A stretch of DNA of 21,417 nt from Bacteroidetes bacterium UBA6661 (GTDB lineage Bacteria > Bacteroidota > Bacteroidia > AKYH767-A > OLB10): positions 1,837-23,253 of the forward strand of contig DKKR01000053.1 of the NCBI GenBank assembly GCA_002455375.1. The letters are read 5' to 3'. A model generated the notes under the pieces. It saw only the letters and a list, made by a program, of their open reading frames with translations. It did no database searches and had not been told where the DNA came from. The position numbers were made by a program, and so were the translations under genes. This document shows, one piece after another, positions 1 through 7,897 of this stretch (its first letter is position 1; every line of letters begins with the position of its first letter).

Positions 1-537
1 ATTAATCAACTCATCAAAACGCGTTTGAAAATCCTTTTTGTCATCGGCATCAACAAATCCAATTAGTTTAACTTTATACTCTTCTAACTTATTCTTTAAC
101 TCTGTACCTTTAAAGCCTTTACCATCTTGCTTATCACCACACATTACTAAAGTTGGTGTATCATAGTCATCGTTTTTCTGTATATCACGAGGACCGGGGA
201 TTTTCGCATTGGCTTCAAGTTTATCCGCTTTTCTAACGATTTCATTCTTTATGTCTTCAACGTATTTATACAAATCATCAGAAGCTTTATGAACCTGATT
301 TGCTTTCTCCTGAAAAGGTTTTGCTTTTACAGCATCAGCTTGTGCAGCTGTAGCAAATGCATCCATTACCTGTTGATTCTTTTTAATAACGTTAAGGTTG
401 GATGCAGTTATTCCTTCATCAATGGTAATAAATGCATTGATGATTTCTTTTGAAACGTTAAGAGCAAGCAGAGCCGTTAACACGAGGTACATCATGTTAA
501 TCATCTTCTGCCGCGGTGTCAGTTTACCACTCGCCAT
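1..537 (-). CDS. gldM: GldM/PorM, T9SS motor protein (N-terminal 179 residues, cut by window edge)
   Basis: The reading frame opens at the ATG at 537 and stays open to base 1, so only the N-terminal part is present. It begins MASGKLTPRQKMINMMYLVL, followed by a hydrophobic helix of about 20 residues (LVLTALLALNV) and then a long hydrophilic, helix-rich periplasmic region. This is the characteristic GldM/PorM start: one N-terminal membrane helix that packs in the GldL pentamer, with the rest crossing the periplasm to the GldK/GldN ring. The gene follows gldL by 56 nt on the same strand and is fourth in the porP-gldK-gldL-gldM series. gldN would be expected beyond the left edge. With GldL it forms the proton-driven motor of type IX secretion. 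Identity comes from the N-terminal motif plus gene order. Confidence 0.93.
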   Translation of the reverse strand, partial: MASGKLTPRQKMINMMYLVLTALLALNVSKEIINAFITIDEGITASNLNVIKKNQQVMDAFATAAQADAVKAKPFQEKANQVHKASDDLYKYVEDIKNEIVRKADKLEANAKIPGPRDIQKNDDYDTPTLVMCGDKQDGKGFKGTELKNKLEEYKVKLIGFVDADDKKDFQTRFDELIN

Positions 538-593
538 AGTCTATTTCTCTATATCTAAAATTGGTTGGTTATAAAATAATTTAATTTATCAGA

Positions 594-1403
594 TTACTTG
601 TTTGGATTCAGGTTCATTGCTGAAAGCATGTTTCCATAAACAGTATTTAGAGAAGACAGGTTTTTAGCCAGTTTAGAAACTTCATCTTTATACTTCTTAG
701 TATCATCTAACGACTCATTCAAATTTGACATTAACTGGTTAATGCCATCATAAAACTTCGAAGTCTGTTTTAAGTGATTGTTTGAATCTTGCAACTGAAG
801 CTCATAAACAGCATTTAATGCGCCTAGGTTTTTACCAGCCATTTGAACTTGCTCGTTATACATTTTAACGTCATCGCTGGCAGTAGATAAAGAACTCATT
901 GCCTGTGCAGCCTTTTGATAAGAACCGGAAAGTTCTGTAACAGACTTAGTAGCTGCATTTACATTTTTTACATAATCATTTGTAGCAACAGAAGCATCAG
1001 AAAGATCTGCCATTTTAGCGGTATTATCGCCTAATGATTTTAACCCTGTTCCTAAGCTTGCAATTAAATCAGGACCAATTTTAGCATCAGACAACATTTT
1101 ATCTAAAGCTTGTGATACCGGATCAATTTTTTTCTTTTTATCTCTTGCATTGTTTGGATCATGCATACCTGCTAATTCAGGATAGACAAGTGTCCAGTCA
1201 ATTTCTTCATGTAACGGTTCAAAAGCAGAGAAGAAGAAAATTACGGCTTCAGTAAGAAGACCAACTGTAAGCATGATACCAGCACCTTCCCAGTGTTGGA
1301 TTTTAAATAATGCTCCAGCAATTACAACAGATGCACCGAGACCGTACAACATTGCCATGAATTTTTTGTACTTTTTTCCGGATGTGAATTCAGCTAATCC
1401 CAT
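594..1403 (-). CDS. gldL: GldL/PorL, T9SS inner-membrane motor subunit
   Basis: The protein has 269 aa. Two hydrophobic helices lie near the N terminus (about residues 15-33 and 41-60), joined by a short loop with K34, H37 and W38. The second helix contains E52, and E62 follows it; these match the intramembrane and loop acidic residues known to matter for proton flow in GldL. From about residue 100 the protein is a long, Asn/Ser/Ala-rich, coiled-coil-like cytoplasmic region with repeated 'NLxxLNxVY' phrases near 192-204 and 248-258. In the family, five GldL surround two GldM to form the motor energising T9SS and, in gliders, motility. The ATG start at 1403 fits the conserved MGLAEFTSGKKYK opening. 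It lies between gldK (74-nt gap) and gldM (56-nt gap), presumably in one transcript. Confidence 0.95.
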   Translation of the reverse strand: MGLAEFTSGKKYKKFMAMLYGLGASVVIAGALFKIQHWEGAGIMLTVGLLTEAVIFFFSAFEPLHEEIDWTLVYPELAGMHDPNNARDKKKKIDPVSQALDKMLSDAKIGPDLIASLGTGLKSLGDNTAKMADLSDASVATNDYVKNVNAATKSVTELSGSYQKAAQAMSSLSTASDDVKMYNEQVQMAGKNLGALNAVYELQLQDSNNHLKQTSKFYDGINQLMSNLNESLDDTKKYKDEVSKLAKNLSSLNTVYGNMLSAMNLNPNK

Positions 1404-1477
1404 AGTTGATTTTGAAAATTTAATTGGTTGATTTTTAATTTATTTATTTTGGTGATAATAATCGAAATAATTTATTC

Positions 1478-2740
1478 TTAAAAGTCAGCTTTGTCGCGAC
1501 CCAAGAATGACATAACACAACGGAAACCTACGTAACATTTTGCAGTGTCCTGATACTCATAAGAACGTGTGCCTGTCTGTAAAAAGTATCCTACATCTTT
1601 CCATGAACCGCCACGAATTACTTTTCTCTTTAATGCTACAGGATCAGAGTCTTTTGCATCGTAAGAATAATCGGGGTTAAGGTCATGCGAGAAATTATAT
1701 GCAGCTTCCTCATAAGCATTGCTTGTCCATTCAGACACGTTACCTGACATACAGTATAAGCCATAGTCGTTTGGCCAATAAGATGTTGTTTTTACTGTGT
1801 AAAAGCCACCATCATCCATATAGTTACCACGCATTGGCTTAAAGTTTCCAAGGAAACAACCGCGACTGTTTCTGATATAAGGACCACCCCAAGGATATGG
1901 AGCTAAATCATGTCCACCTCTTGCCGCATATTCCCATTCTGATTCTGTAGGTAATCTAAAATCCTGAACAAATGATTCTCCGTTTTCCTGTAAGTAACTA
2001 TTCAATAATTGTGTTCTCCAGATACAGAAAGCACGTGCTTGTTTCCAGGTGACACCTACTACCGGATAATCATCATAAGCCGGATGCCAAAAATACATGT
2101 TTGTAACAGGATCATTATATGAATATGTATAATCATGTATCCATGCTAATGTATCAGGATATACATTGATAATATCTTTCTTTATAAATACTGAACGGTC
2201 AGTCATACCTTGTTCACGGTTTGACTTTTGGGCAGCTTCTTTTAGATCAATCCAGTAATATTCGAAATTCAGTTTACGTGAATCAATTTCTTTTCTTCTG
2301 TAAAAGCGCTCACTTTCCGGTAAAAACAACTCAGCTAAGGTTTCTACGTTCTGCTCATCTTCCCATTTAATTTTCTTACGCCAATTGATGCGCTCGCCAT
2401 ATTCTCCTTCTTCGATAAGATGATCACCACCGATTAATCGGTGCGCAAGTGAGTCGCGAACCCACTCCACGAACTGACGATACTCGTTGTTGGTAATCTC
2501 AGTATTGTCCATATAAAATGCATGAACAGAAACAGATTTGCTCTGTGCAACCATTGCGTATGGTACATCCTGATCGCTTGGACCCATATTAAATGCGCCA
2601 GATGGTATAAACACCATGCCGTATGGATCAGCCTGATACCAGCGCTCTCGGTTAAGAGCACCAACTAACTGTCCTTTGTTACCGCCACCGCAGCTGCTGA
2701 GTAAAATAACTGCAATGATGGGAATGAATAGTTTTCTCAT
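1478..2740 (-). CDS. gldK: GldK/PorK, T9SS outer-membrane-associated lipoprotein with FGE-sulfatase fold
   Basis: I start it at the ATG at 2740 (420 aa), because the codon at 2749 that would add three residues is TTG. The N terminus MRKLFIPIIAVILLSSC is a lipoprotein signal with a lipobox ending at Cys17. The rest is a formylglycine-generating-enzyme (SUMF1-like) domain: 'FIPSGAFNMG' near residue 45, 'FYMDNTEITNNEYRQFV', 'RLPTESEWEYAARGG', 'GNVSEWTSNAY', 'VIRGGSW' and a C-terminal 'VGFRCVM'. The region after 'GGSW', where true FGEs carry two catalytic cysteines, reads KDVGYFLQTGTRSYEYQD with no Cys, so this is a structural paralogue, as known for GldK. In the family it forms the periplasmic ring with GldN. 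A candidate promoter element lies at 2852-2859. Confidence 0.95.
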   Translation of the reverse strand: MRKLFIPIIAVILLSSCGGGNKGQLVGALNRERWYQADPYGMVFIPSGAFNMGPSDQDVPYAMVAQSKSVSVHAFYMDNTEITNNEYRQFVEWVRDSLAHRLIGGDHLIEEGEYGERINWRKKIKWEDEQNVETLAELFLPESERFYRRKEIDSRKLNFEYYWIDLKEAAQKSNREQGMTDRSVFIKKDIINVYPDTLAWIHDYTYSYNDPVTNMYFWHPAYDDYPVVGVTWKQARAFCIWRTQLLNSYLQENGESFVQDFRLPTESEWEYAARGGHDLAPYPWGGPYIRNSRGCFLGNFKPMRGNYMDDGGFYTVKTTSYWPNDYGLYCMSGNVSEWTSNAYEEAAYNFSHDLNPDYSYDAKDSDPVALKRKVIRGGSWKDVGYFLQTGTRSYEYQDTAKCYVGFRCVMSFLGRDKADF

Positions 2741-2851
2741 GTTTGCCAATTTAGTAACTGGAGAATTATGGATGTTAAAACGATTTATATTTATTTTTAT
2801 TACTTTCAGTCTGTACTATGCTGTTTTATTATTCTGTTTATACTTCAGTTT

Positions 2852-2859
2852 CAAAGATA
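2852..2859 (-). promoter_or_regulatory. Candidate -7 promoter element for gldK
   Basis: The minus strand reads TATCTTTG here, an exact match to the Bacteroidota -7 consensus TAnnTTTG. It lies about 110 nt upstream of the gldK ATG at 2740, in the 140-nt gap after porP. I see no TTTG at the right distance for the -33 element, so this is a half-site match only. It would let gldKLM be transcribed independently of porP. Confidence 0.4.
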
Positions 2860-2889
2860 AGTTACTAATTAAATTAAGTTTCCCGTAAA

Positions 2890-3792
2890 TTATAAAAATC
2901 TTACATTTCTTAATACAGGAATTACTTTTGGCTTAATCACATAACAATAACCTAACATTATTTCATGTGTTCCGCTATGATACCCTTTTAATTTAGAGGT
3001 AGTAATATCATAAGAGTATCCTAATTTCAGATTTTCGATAATATTTATACCAGCCATTAAAACAATAGCATCCTGAAGTCTGTATGATGCTCCAATCCAA
3101 ACTTTATCTTTAATGTGCAGATTAGCATTTATATCTGCCTGTGTTTCTTTAGCATCAGACTTTATAAATAAAGATGGTTTTAATTTCAAAGATGGGGTAA
3201 GATCGAAGTCAACACCACCCATAAAATAAAAATGGGGTACTACTTCTACTTTGGCATCGTCTGTATATTCAATTTTTCCACCGGTTAAATGTGTTGCCGA
3301 AGCACCAACATAAAATTTATCTGATTTATAATATAAGCCTGCGCCAAGGTCAAACTTAGAGCCTGTTCCTGATTTTACCAATGGATCATCAGGGTCAATA
3401 GCATTAAAATCATTGCCATAACCACGCTGTAATAAACCGGCATCAAGTCCAATTCCTAATTTGCCTGAACCTAAATCTAAATGATATGAATATGCCAATT
3501 TGATGTTTAGATTTTTCTGGTTCAGTGGCTTGTCAGTTAAAACTGAAAGCCCTAGTCCGCCATGTAGAACTTCAACAGGTGATTCTACCCCAAAAACAGC
3601 CGTTTTGGGCCCACCTCCAAATTTATCCCATTGATCACGATAAATTAAAGTACCACAAATTGCTTCGTTGGTACCTGCAGATGCCGGATTTGGATACAAG
3701 CGGTTAAACATGTTTTGTGAAAATTGTGGATCCTGTTGTCCAAAGGATACTGATGCGGTTGCCACAGCTACGACTGTAAAAAGTCTCTTCAT
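2890..3792 (-). CDS. porP: PorP/SprF family T9SS outer-membrane protein
   Basis: The protein has 300 aa. A signal peptide (MKRLFTVVAVATASVSFGQ) is followed by the family hallmark 'QDPQFSQNMFNRLYPNPASAGT' and then 'YRDQWDKFGGGPKTAVFGVESPV'. The remainder is a series of amphipathic strands with turns, as in an outer-membrane beta-barrel, ending 'VRNVRFL', close to the usual PRFL-type C terminus. In the family PorP/SprF proteins are barrels that anchor T9SS components or particular cargo at the outer membrane, and they often pair with gldK or an SprB-like adhesin. Its position directly upstream of gldK reproduces the porP-porK order. Whether it serves the core machine or a specific substrate cannot be told from the sequence. 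Confidence 0.93.
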   Translation of the reverse strand: MKRLFTVVAVATASVSFGQQDPQFSQNMFNRLYPNPASAGTNEAICGTLIYRDQWDKFGGGPKTAVFGVESPVEVLHGGLGLSVLTDKPLNQKNLNIKLAYSYHLDLGSGKLGIGLDAGLLQRGYGNDFNAIDPDDPLVKSGTGSKFDLGAGLYYKSDKFYVGASATHLTGGKIEYTDDAKVEVVPHFYFMGGVDFDLTPSLKLKPSLFIKSDAKETQADINANLHIKDKVWIGASYRLQDAIVLMAGINIIENLKLGYSYDITTSKLKGYHSGTHEIMLGYCYVIKPKVIPVLRNVRFL

Positions 3793-3844
3793 ATACTATT
3801 CAGGTTGTTGATTCGTTTAATATTATACGTCTTAATTTGCGGCC

Positions 3845-3877
3845 CTAAAGTAAGCAAAAAAACAAATTGCAAACAAA
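3845..3877 (-). promoter_or_regulatory. Weak candidate promoter for porP
   Basis: On the minus strand a TTTG at 3877-3874 is followed after 21 nt by TACTTTAG (3852-3845), one mismatch from TAnnTTTG. The porP ATG lies about 50 nt downstream. The 128-nt gap after the arginase-fold gene supports a separate promoter, but this A/T-rich spacer could give such a match by chance. Confidence 0.3.
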
Positions 3878-3920
3878 AGACACTTTTTAATTTCAATAAA
3901 TGAGTTAAAATCGGGCATAG

Positions 3921-5093
3921 TTACGACAGTTTCTTTAAAGCTTGCCACCATCTTTCCGGAATTTCATTGTTACAAGCCTTCTGATAATCTTCATAACTGC
4001 ATGGAACTAACTGATGCCTGTCTAATTTCTTTTTTATCTTACTCAGAGGTATTTCCATCCACCAGCGACCGGTTACATTACTTTTCAGAAAATGCATCTC
4101 CTCATTATTCTCTCTAAGTGTCAGGTTATAAACAGTAAACTGCGAACTTGTACTATCAGGAAAATCGTTCTTTCTATTGCTTACACCTTCCATAAAATAC
4201 CACACCATTTGCGCAATTAATGCTGCAGTCATTTGATTTGTATCTGCTGAAGGTGCATACTCATAGATTCCGATTCCTTCTAATTTATCACTCATACCTG
4301 CATAATACATGATTTGACAGGCCATATCACCTGTTAAACCATTGGGTGACGGAGTTGAAGTAGCAGAGGCATCGCTGTATCTGATACTCGATAAATCAAA
4401 AGTCATCACATCGGCATTTCTTATAATCGGTTCCATTTCAGTAGCATCCTGATTAACCTCTCCCAGTCTGCATGTATCGAAATACAAATTATCCATCATA
4501 TTTACAGCATAGTCACCTACAAAATAGGTCTGATGTGCAATATTACTGTAATTATAGAGATGATTGGGTTGATCCATCACAATATTTCCAAGCCAACTTG
4601 CAGAGTCTAAAGGGTCTGATGGCATACCTAAATCAAAACGAGCATCTACACCAACCATATTTATAATCTGATCTATCTTCTTATAAGCTCTGTAATGTGC
4701 TACTGTCATATCCTGACTTGCACCAATAATTACTGGTATAATTTTTAATTGAAGCAGTGAAATGACAATCTCGGTTAAAGCAGCATAGGTATCCTCTACG
4801 GTCACGCCCAATCTGACATTTCCCAAATCTGCCACAGGAACACCAACACCATGTTTCTTTAAGCTATAAAGCGACTGCCTAACATAATCAACACCATTCT
4901 TAGCTTCATAGTCTCTTTTTGCACCTCGGGTCTCCTCTACTCCAACAATAGCAATTTTAATATTATTCATAAAAGGAAATCCTGATGACCCAAGATTTTT
5001 TTCAATATGATGCCACATAGAATCAACTGGAGCATTAGACATTTTCTGCTCAACAGACTCACTGATAGGACTGAAAAATTCACTGATCTGCAT
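3921..5093 (-). CDS. Arginase/ureohydrolase-fold protein, degenerate metal site
   Basis: The protein has 390 aa, with no signal peptide, so it is cytoplasmic. It aligns by motif to the arginase/agmatinase/formimidoylglutamase superfamily. 'IIGASQDMT' (122-130) takes the place of GGDHS, 'GVDARFDLG' (148-156) that of DAHxD, 'TFDLSSIRYSDA' (231-242) that of SFDxDxxDP, and 'GIYEYAPSAD' (275-284) matches the late E-x-x-P segment. Compared with the usual ligands, His becomes Gln127, His becomes Arg152 and the second Asp of the third motif becomes Ser235, whereas D150, D154, D233 and E278 are kept. About 90 further residues follow the fold, with two Trp-Trp motifs (344-345 and 382-383). The start is 2 nt after the topA stop, so the two are probably co-transcribed. 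Automatic annotation would likely say 'formimidoylglutamase' or 'arginase'; the lost ligands argue against normal Mn-dependent hydrolysis. Confidence 0.8.
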   Translation of the reverse strand: MQISEFFSPISESVEQKMSNAPVDSMWHHIEKNLGSSGFPFMNNIKIAIVGVEETRGAKRDYEAKNGVDYVRQSLYSLKKHGVGVPVADLGNVRLGVTVEDTYAALTEIVISLLQLKIIPVIIGASQDMTVAHYRAYKKIDQIINMVGVDARFDLGMPSDPLDSASWLGNIVMDQPNHLYNYSNIAHQTYFVGDYAVNMMDNLYFDTCRLGEVNQDATEMEPIIRNADVMTFDLSSIRYSDASATSTPSPNGLTGDMACQIMYYAGMSDKLEGIGIYEYAPSADTNQMTAALIAQMVWYFMEGVSNRKNDFPDSTSSQFTVYNLTLRENNEEMHFLKSNVTGRWWMEIPLSKIKKKLDRHQLVPCSYEDYQKACNNEIPERWWQALKKLS

Positions 5094-5095
5094 GA

Positions 5096-7699
5096 CTACC
5101 TTCCTGACTTAGCTTTACTTTTTGTTTTGCCTGATGAGGCTGCCTTCTTTTTTGTTGAGGCTGTTGATTTTTTTGCAGAAGCTTTTGCCTTTGTCTTCTT
5201 TGCAACAGATGACTTTTCTGCCTTTGCTGCCTTTTCTTTTTTCAAAGGAACGCCAGACAATTTTGCTTCAATTAACTCCCCAAGATAATCAATATTTACA
5301 TCGAAAGGGTCGTCACCTTTCTTAAGTGCTACAAACAAATCGTCATATTTAATATAAGGGCCAAACCTTCCTTTGGCAATGACTACATCTTTGCCTTTAT
5401 ACTGTCCTGCATTTCGGGGCAGACGTGGCTTATTTAAAATATCTACAACTGTTTCTAAATCTATTTCCAAAGGATCTTCACCTTTGGGAAGTGATATAAA
5501 TTCTACTCCATATTTAATGTACGGCCCAAATCTTCCTTTGTTAATTACAATATCAAGTCCTTTGTGTTGTCCTAATGTACGTGGTAATCGAGGTCCGTCA
5601 AGAATGGCTTTTATGGAATCTAATTCAATAGTAAACGGGTCTTCTTCTTTAGGAAGGGAAATATATTCTTCACCGAATTTAATATAAGGTCCGTAGCGGC
5701 CATTATTAACGATTAACTCCTTGTTTTTATACTGACCGAAATGACGAGGCAATTTAAATAAATCCAGAACTTCCTCTAGAGTAACTGTTTCAAGTCGCTG
5801 GTTTTTTTGAAGACTGGCATACATCGGTGTGTCCGACTCTTTCTCAGCTACAATTTCTGCCATTGGACCAAAGCGACCTAAACGAACAATAACTTTTCTT
5901 TTTGTTTTTGGGTCTTTGCCTAATGTTCTTTCACCTGTAGCTCTATCACTTGTTTCGATTGTGTTCTCTACATTCTTATGAAATGGTTTATAAAATCCTG
6001 CAATCATCTTATTCCATTTCAACTTGCCTTCAGCAATTTCATCAAATTCTTTTTCAATTTCAGCAGTGAAATTATAATCAAGAATATCTTTGAAATATTC
6101 TACCAGAAAATCATTCACAACAATACCTGTATCGGTAGGATACATTTTATTTTTTTCTGCACCGGTAATTTCTGTCTTTTCAACTTTGTTTATCTTACTG
6201 TTGCTTAGTTCAAGCACAGCATATTTTCTTTCTTTACCCTGACGCTCCTCTTTAATTACATAGCCTCTTTTTTGAATAGTTGAAATTGTAGGTGCATAAG
6301 TTGAAGGACGACCAATACCTAACTCTTCTAACTTTTTCACCAGACTTGCCTCTGTAAATCTAGCCGGAGGCTGTGAAAAACGCTGTGTGGCAGTAATTGA
6401 TTTAAAATCTAATTTTTGTCCTTCTTTTAGTGGTGGCAATAATGTGTCGTTATCCTCTTCGTTTTCATCATCGGACGATTCTGTATATACTTTTAGAAAA
6501 CCATCAAAAATGATAACTTCACCTGTTGCAACAAATTTCTCAGTACTTTTATCAGAAGCAATTTTAACGATAGTCCGTTCTAATTTTGCATCAGCCATTT
6601 GTGAGGCAATTGCACGTTTCCAAATCAAATCATATAAACGCTGCTCACCAGGAGTTCCTTTTATAACCGAACGGTTGAAACTTGTAGGTCTTATAGCCTC
6701 GTGTGCTTCTTGTGCAGATGCCGACTTGGTTTGATACTTCCTTTTCTGATGATAATTATTGCCATAAGATGTATTGATTTCCTTCTCTGCATTTGTAAGT
6801 GCCTGATCCGATAAGTTTACAGAGTCAGTACGCATATAGGTAATCATCCCCGACTCATAAAGCTTTTGAGCAATGCTCATGGTTGTTGCCACTGCATATC
6901 CTAACTTTCTTGAAGCTTCCTGCTGTAAGGTAGAAGTAGTAAACGGTGCAGCAGGTTTTCTTGCTGAAGGTTTTTTCTCTAATGATGCAATATTAAAAGT
7001 AGCATTTCTATTTTTCTCAAGAAATGCTTCAGCTTCCTTTTCTGTTCCGAATTTTTTATCTAACTCTGCTTTCAGGATAGTTGTATTTCCCGATTTGTCT
7101 TTAACCAGAAAATTGGCTACTACCTTATAAAATGAAGCAACTTCAAAATCCTGAATTTCACGTTCACGCTCAACTATTAAACGCACTGCTACTGACTGCA
7201 CTCGACCGGCAGACAATGAAGGCTTTACTTTCTTCCATAAGATAGGCGATAATTCAAAACCTACCAATCTGTCAAGAATTCGTCTTGCTTGCTGTGCATC
7301 AACAAGGTGTATATCTATTTTACGTGGATTCTGAATAGCTTCAAGGATTGCATCTTTGGTGATTTCGTGAAAAACAATTCGTTTTGTTGCTGCATCTTTT
7401 AAATTCAACACCTCAGAAAGATGCCATGAAATAGCTTCTCCTTCACGGTCCTCATCTGTTGCCAACCACACAGTCTTTGCTTTACGAGATAATTTTGTGA
7501 GCTCGTCAATTACTTTTGTTTTATCCTCACTGACCTCGTATATCGGTTCGAAATTATTCTTGATATCAATGCCATTGTTGGCTTTTGCCAGGTCGCGGAC
7601 ATGACCATAACTTGACTTAACAACAAAGTCCTTACCAAGGAAACCTTCTATTGTTTTTGCCTTTGCCGGTGACTCAACAATGACTAAATTTTCTGCCAT
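5096..7699 (-). CDS. topA: DNA topoisomerase I (type IA)
   Basis: The protein has 867 aa and is complete. The N-terminal TOPRIM domain shows 'LVIVESPAKAKTIEGFLG' (Glu9) and 'TDEDREGE' (D82, D84, E86, metal-binding acids). The helicase-like gate contains 'LSAGRVQSVAVRLI' (162-175), and the active-site Tyr288 lies in 'MITYMRTDS'. The C-terminal third carries four related modules built on 'GRFGPxxxxG/YG' (one Met/Ala variant, three 'GRFGPYIKY/F'), in place of the zinc ribbons of E. coli TopA. A Lys/Ala/Ser-rich histone-H1-like tail ends the protein. This architecture is normal for Bacteroidota. It relaxes negative supercoils through a 5'-phosphotyrosine intermediate. The stop is TAG, the only amber terminator among the genes of this window. 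It is divergent from miaB across a 198-nt control region. Confidence 0.98.
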   Translation of the reverse strand: MAENLVIVESPAKAKTIEGFLGKDFVVKSSYGHVRDLAKANNGIDIKNNFEPIYEVSEDKTKVIDELTKLSRKAKTVWLATDEDREGEAISWHLSEVLNLKDAATKRIVFHEITKDAILEAIQNPRKIDIHLVDAQQARRILDRLVGFELSPILWKKVKPSLSAGRVQSVAVRLIVEREREIQDFEVASFYKVVANFLVKDKSGNTTILKAELDKKFGTEKEAEAFLEKNRNATFNIASLEKKPSARKPAAPFTTSTLQQEASRKLGYAVATTMSIAQKLYESGMITYMRTDSVNLSDQALTNAEKEINTSYGNNYHQKRKYQTKSASAQEAHEAIRPTSFNRSVIKGTPGEQRLYDLIWKRAIASQMADAKLERTIVKIASDKSTEKFVATGEVIIFDGFLKVYTESSDDENEEDNDTLLPPLKEGQKLDFKSITATQRFSQPPARFTEASLVKKLEELGIGRPSTYAPTISTIQKRGYVIKEERQGKERKYAVLELSNSKINKVEKTEITGAEKNKMYPTDTGIVVNDFLVEYFKDILDYNFTAEIEKEFDEIAEGKLKWNKMIAGFYKPFHKNVENTIETSDRATGERTLGKDPKTKRKVIVRLGRFGPMAEIVAEKESDTPMYASLQKNQRLETVTLEEVLDLFKLPRHFGQYKNKELIVNNGRYGPYIKFGEEYISLPKEEDPFTIELDSIKAILDGPRLPRTLGQHKGLDIVINKGRFGPYIKYGVEFISLPKGEDPLEIDLETVVDILNKPRLPRNAGQYKGKDVVIAKGRFGPYIKYDDLFVALKKGDDPFDVNIDYLGELIEAKLSGVPLKKEKAAKAEKSSVAKKTKAKASAKKSTASTKKKAASSGKTKSKAKSGR

Positions 7700-7719
7700 C
7701 TGTTACTTTTTGAAGGGCG

Positions 7720-7752
7720 CAAATTAAATCATTTCATTTTGTTATTTCCAAA
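7720..7752 (-). promoter_or_regulatory. Candidate topA promoter
   Basis: The minus strand has TTTG at 7752-7749, a 21-nt spacer, then TTAATTTG at 7727-7720, which has one mismatch from TAnnTTTG. Transcription would start near 7714, leaving a very short leader before the ATG at 7699. Confidence 0.45.
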
Positions 7753-7770
7753 TGAAACTATGACCAATCA

Positions 7771-7802
7771 TTTGCCGACTTGTTTATTTTAAAGTACCTT
7801 TG
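7771..7802 (+). promoter_or_regulatory. Promoter for miaB, Bacteroidota -33/-7 type
   Basis: TTTG (7771-7774), exactly 20 nt, then TACCTTTG (7795-7802) matches the consensus of the primary sigma factor of Bacteroidota in both elements and in spacing. Transcription should start near 7808, giving a leader of about 90 nt before miaB. Confidence 0.7.
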
Positions 7803-7829
7803 CATCGTTTTACAGAGCTAAAACTATAA

Positions 7830-7843
7830 AACCTGATCAGGTT
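7830..7843. promoter_or_regulatory. Perfect 14-bp palindrome in the miaB leader
   Basis: AACCTGATCAGGTT reads identically on both strands. It lies about 20 nt downstream of the predicted miaB transcription start and inside the divergent topA-miaB spacer. As DNA it could be a dimeric repressor operator; as RNA the arms would have no loop. Function is not known. Confidence 0.45.
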
Positions 7844-7897
7844 AAAAATTGTTGAAAACCTCTTTAAAACTTTTAAAACAAAAATTTTACAAAGAAA

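Noticed and set aside
2738..2749. A start for gldK three codons further upstream
   Set aside because: The upstream codon is TTG, and the ATG at 2740 begins a standard lipoprotein signal.
2676..2888. A 70-codon hydrophobic plus-strand open frame across the gldK start
   Set aside because: It is antisense to gldK and its leader, with no promoter or ribosome site. The hydrophobic composition follows from the A/T-rich spacer.
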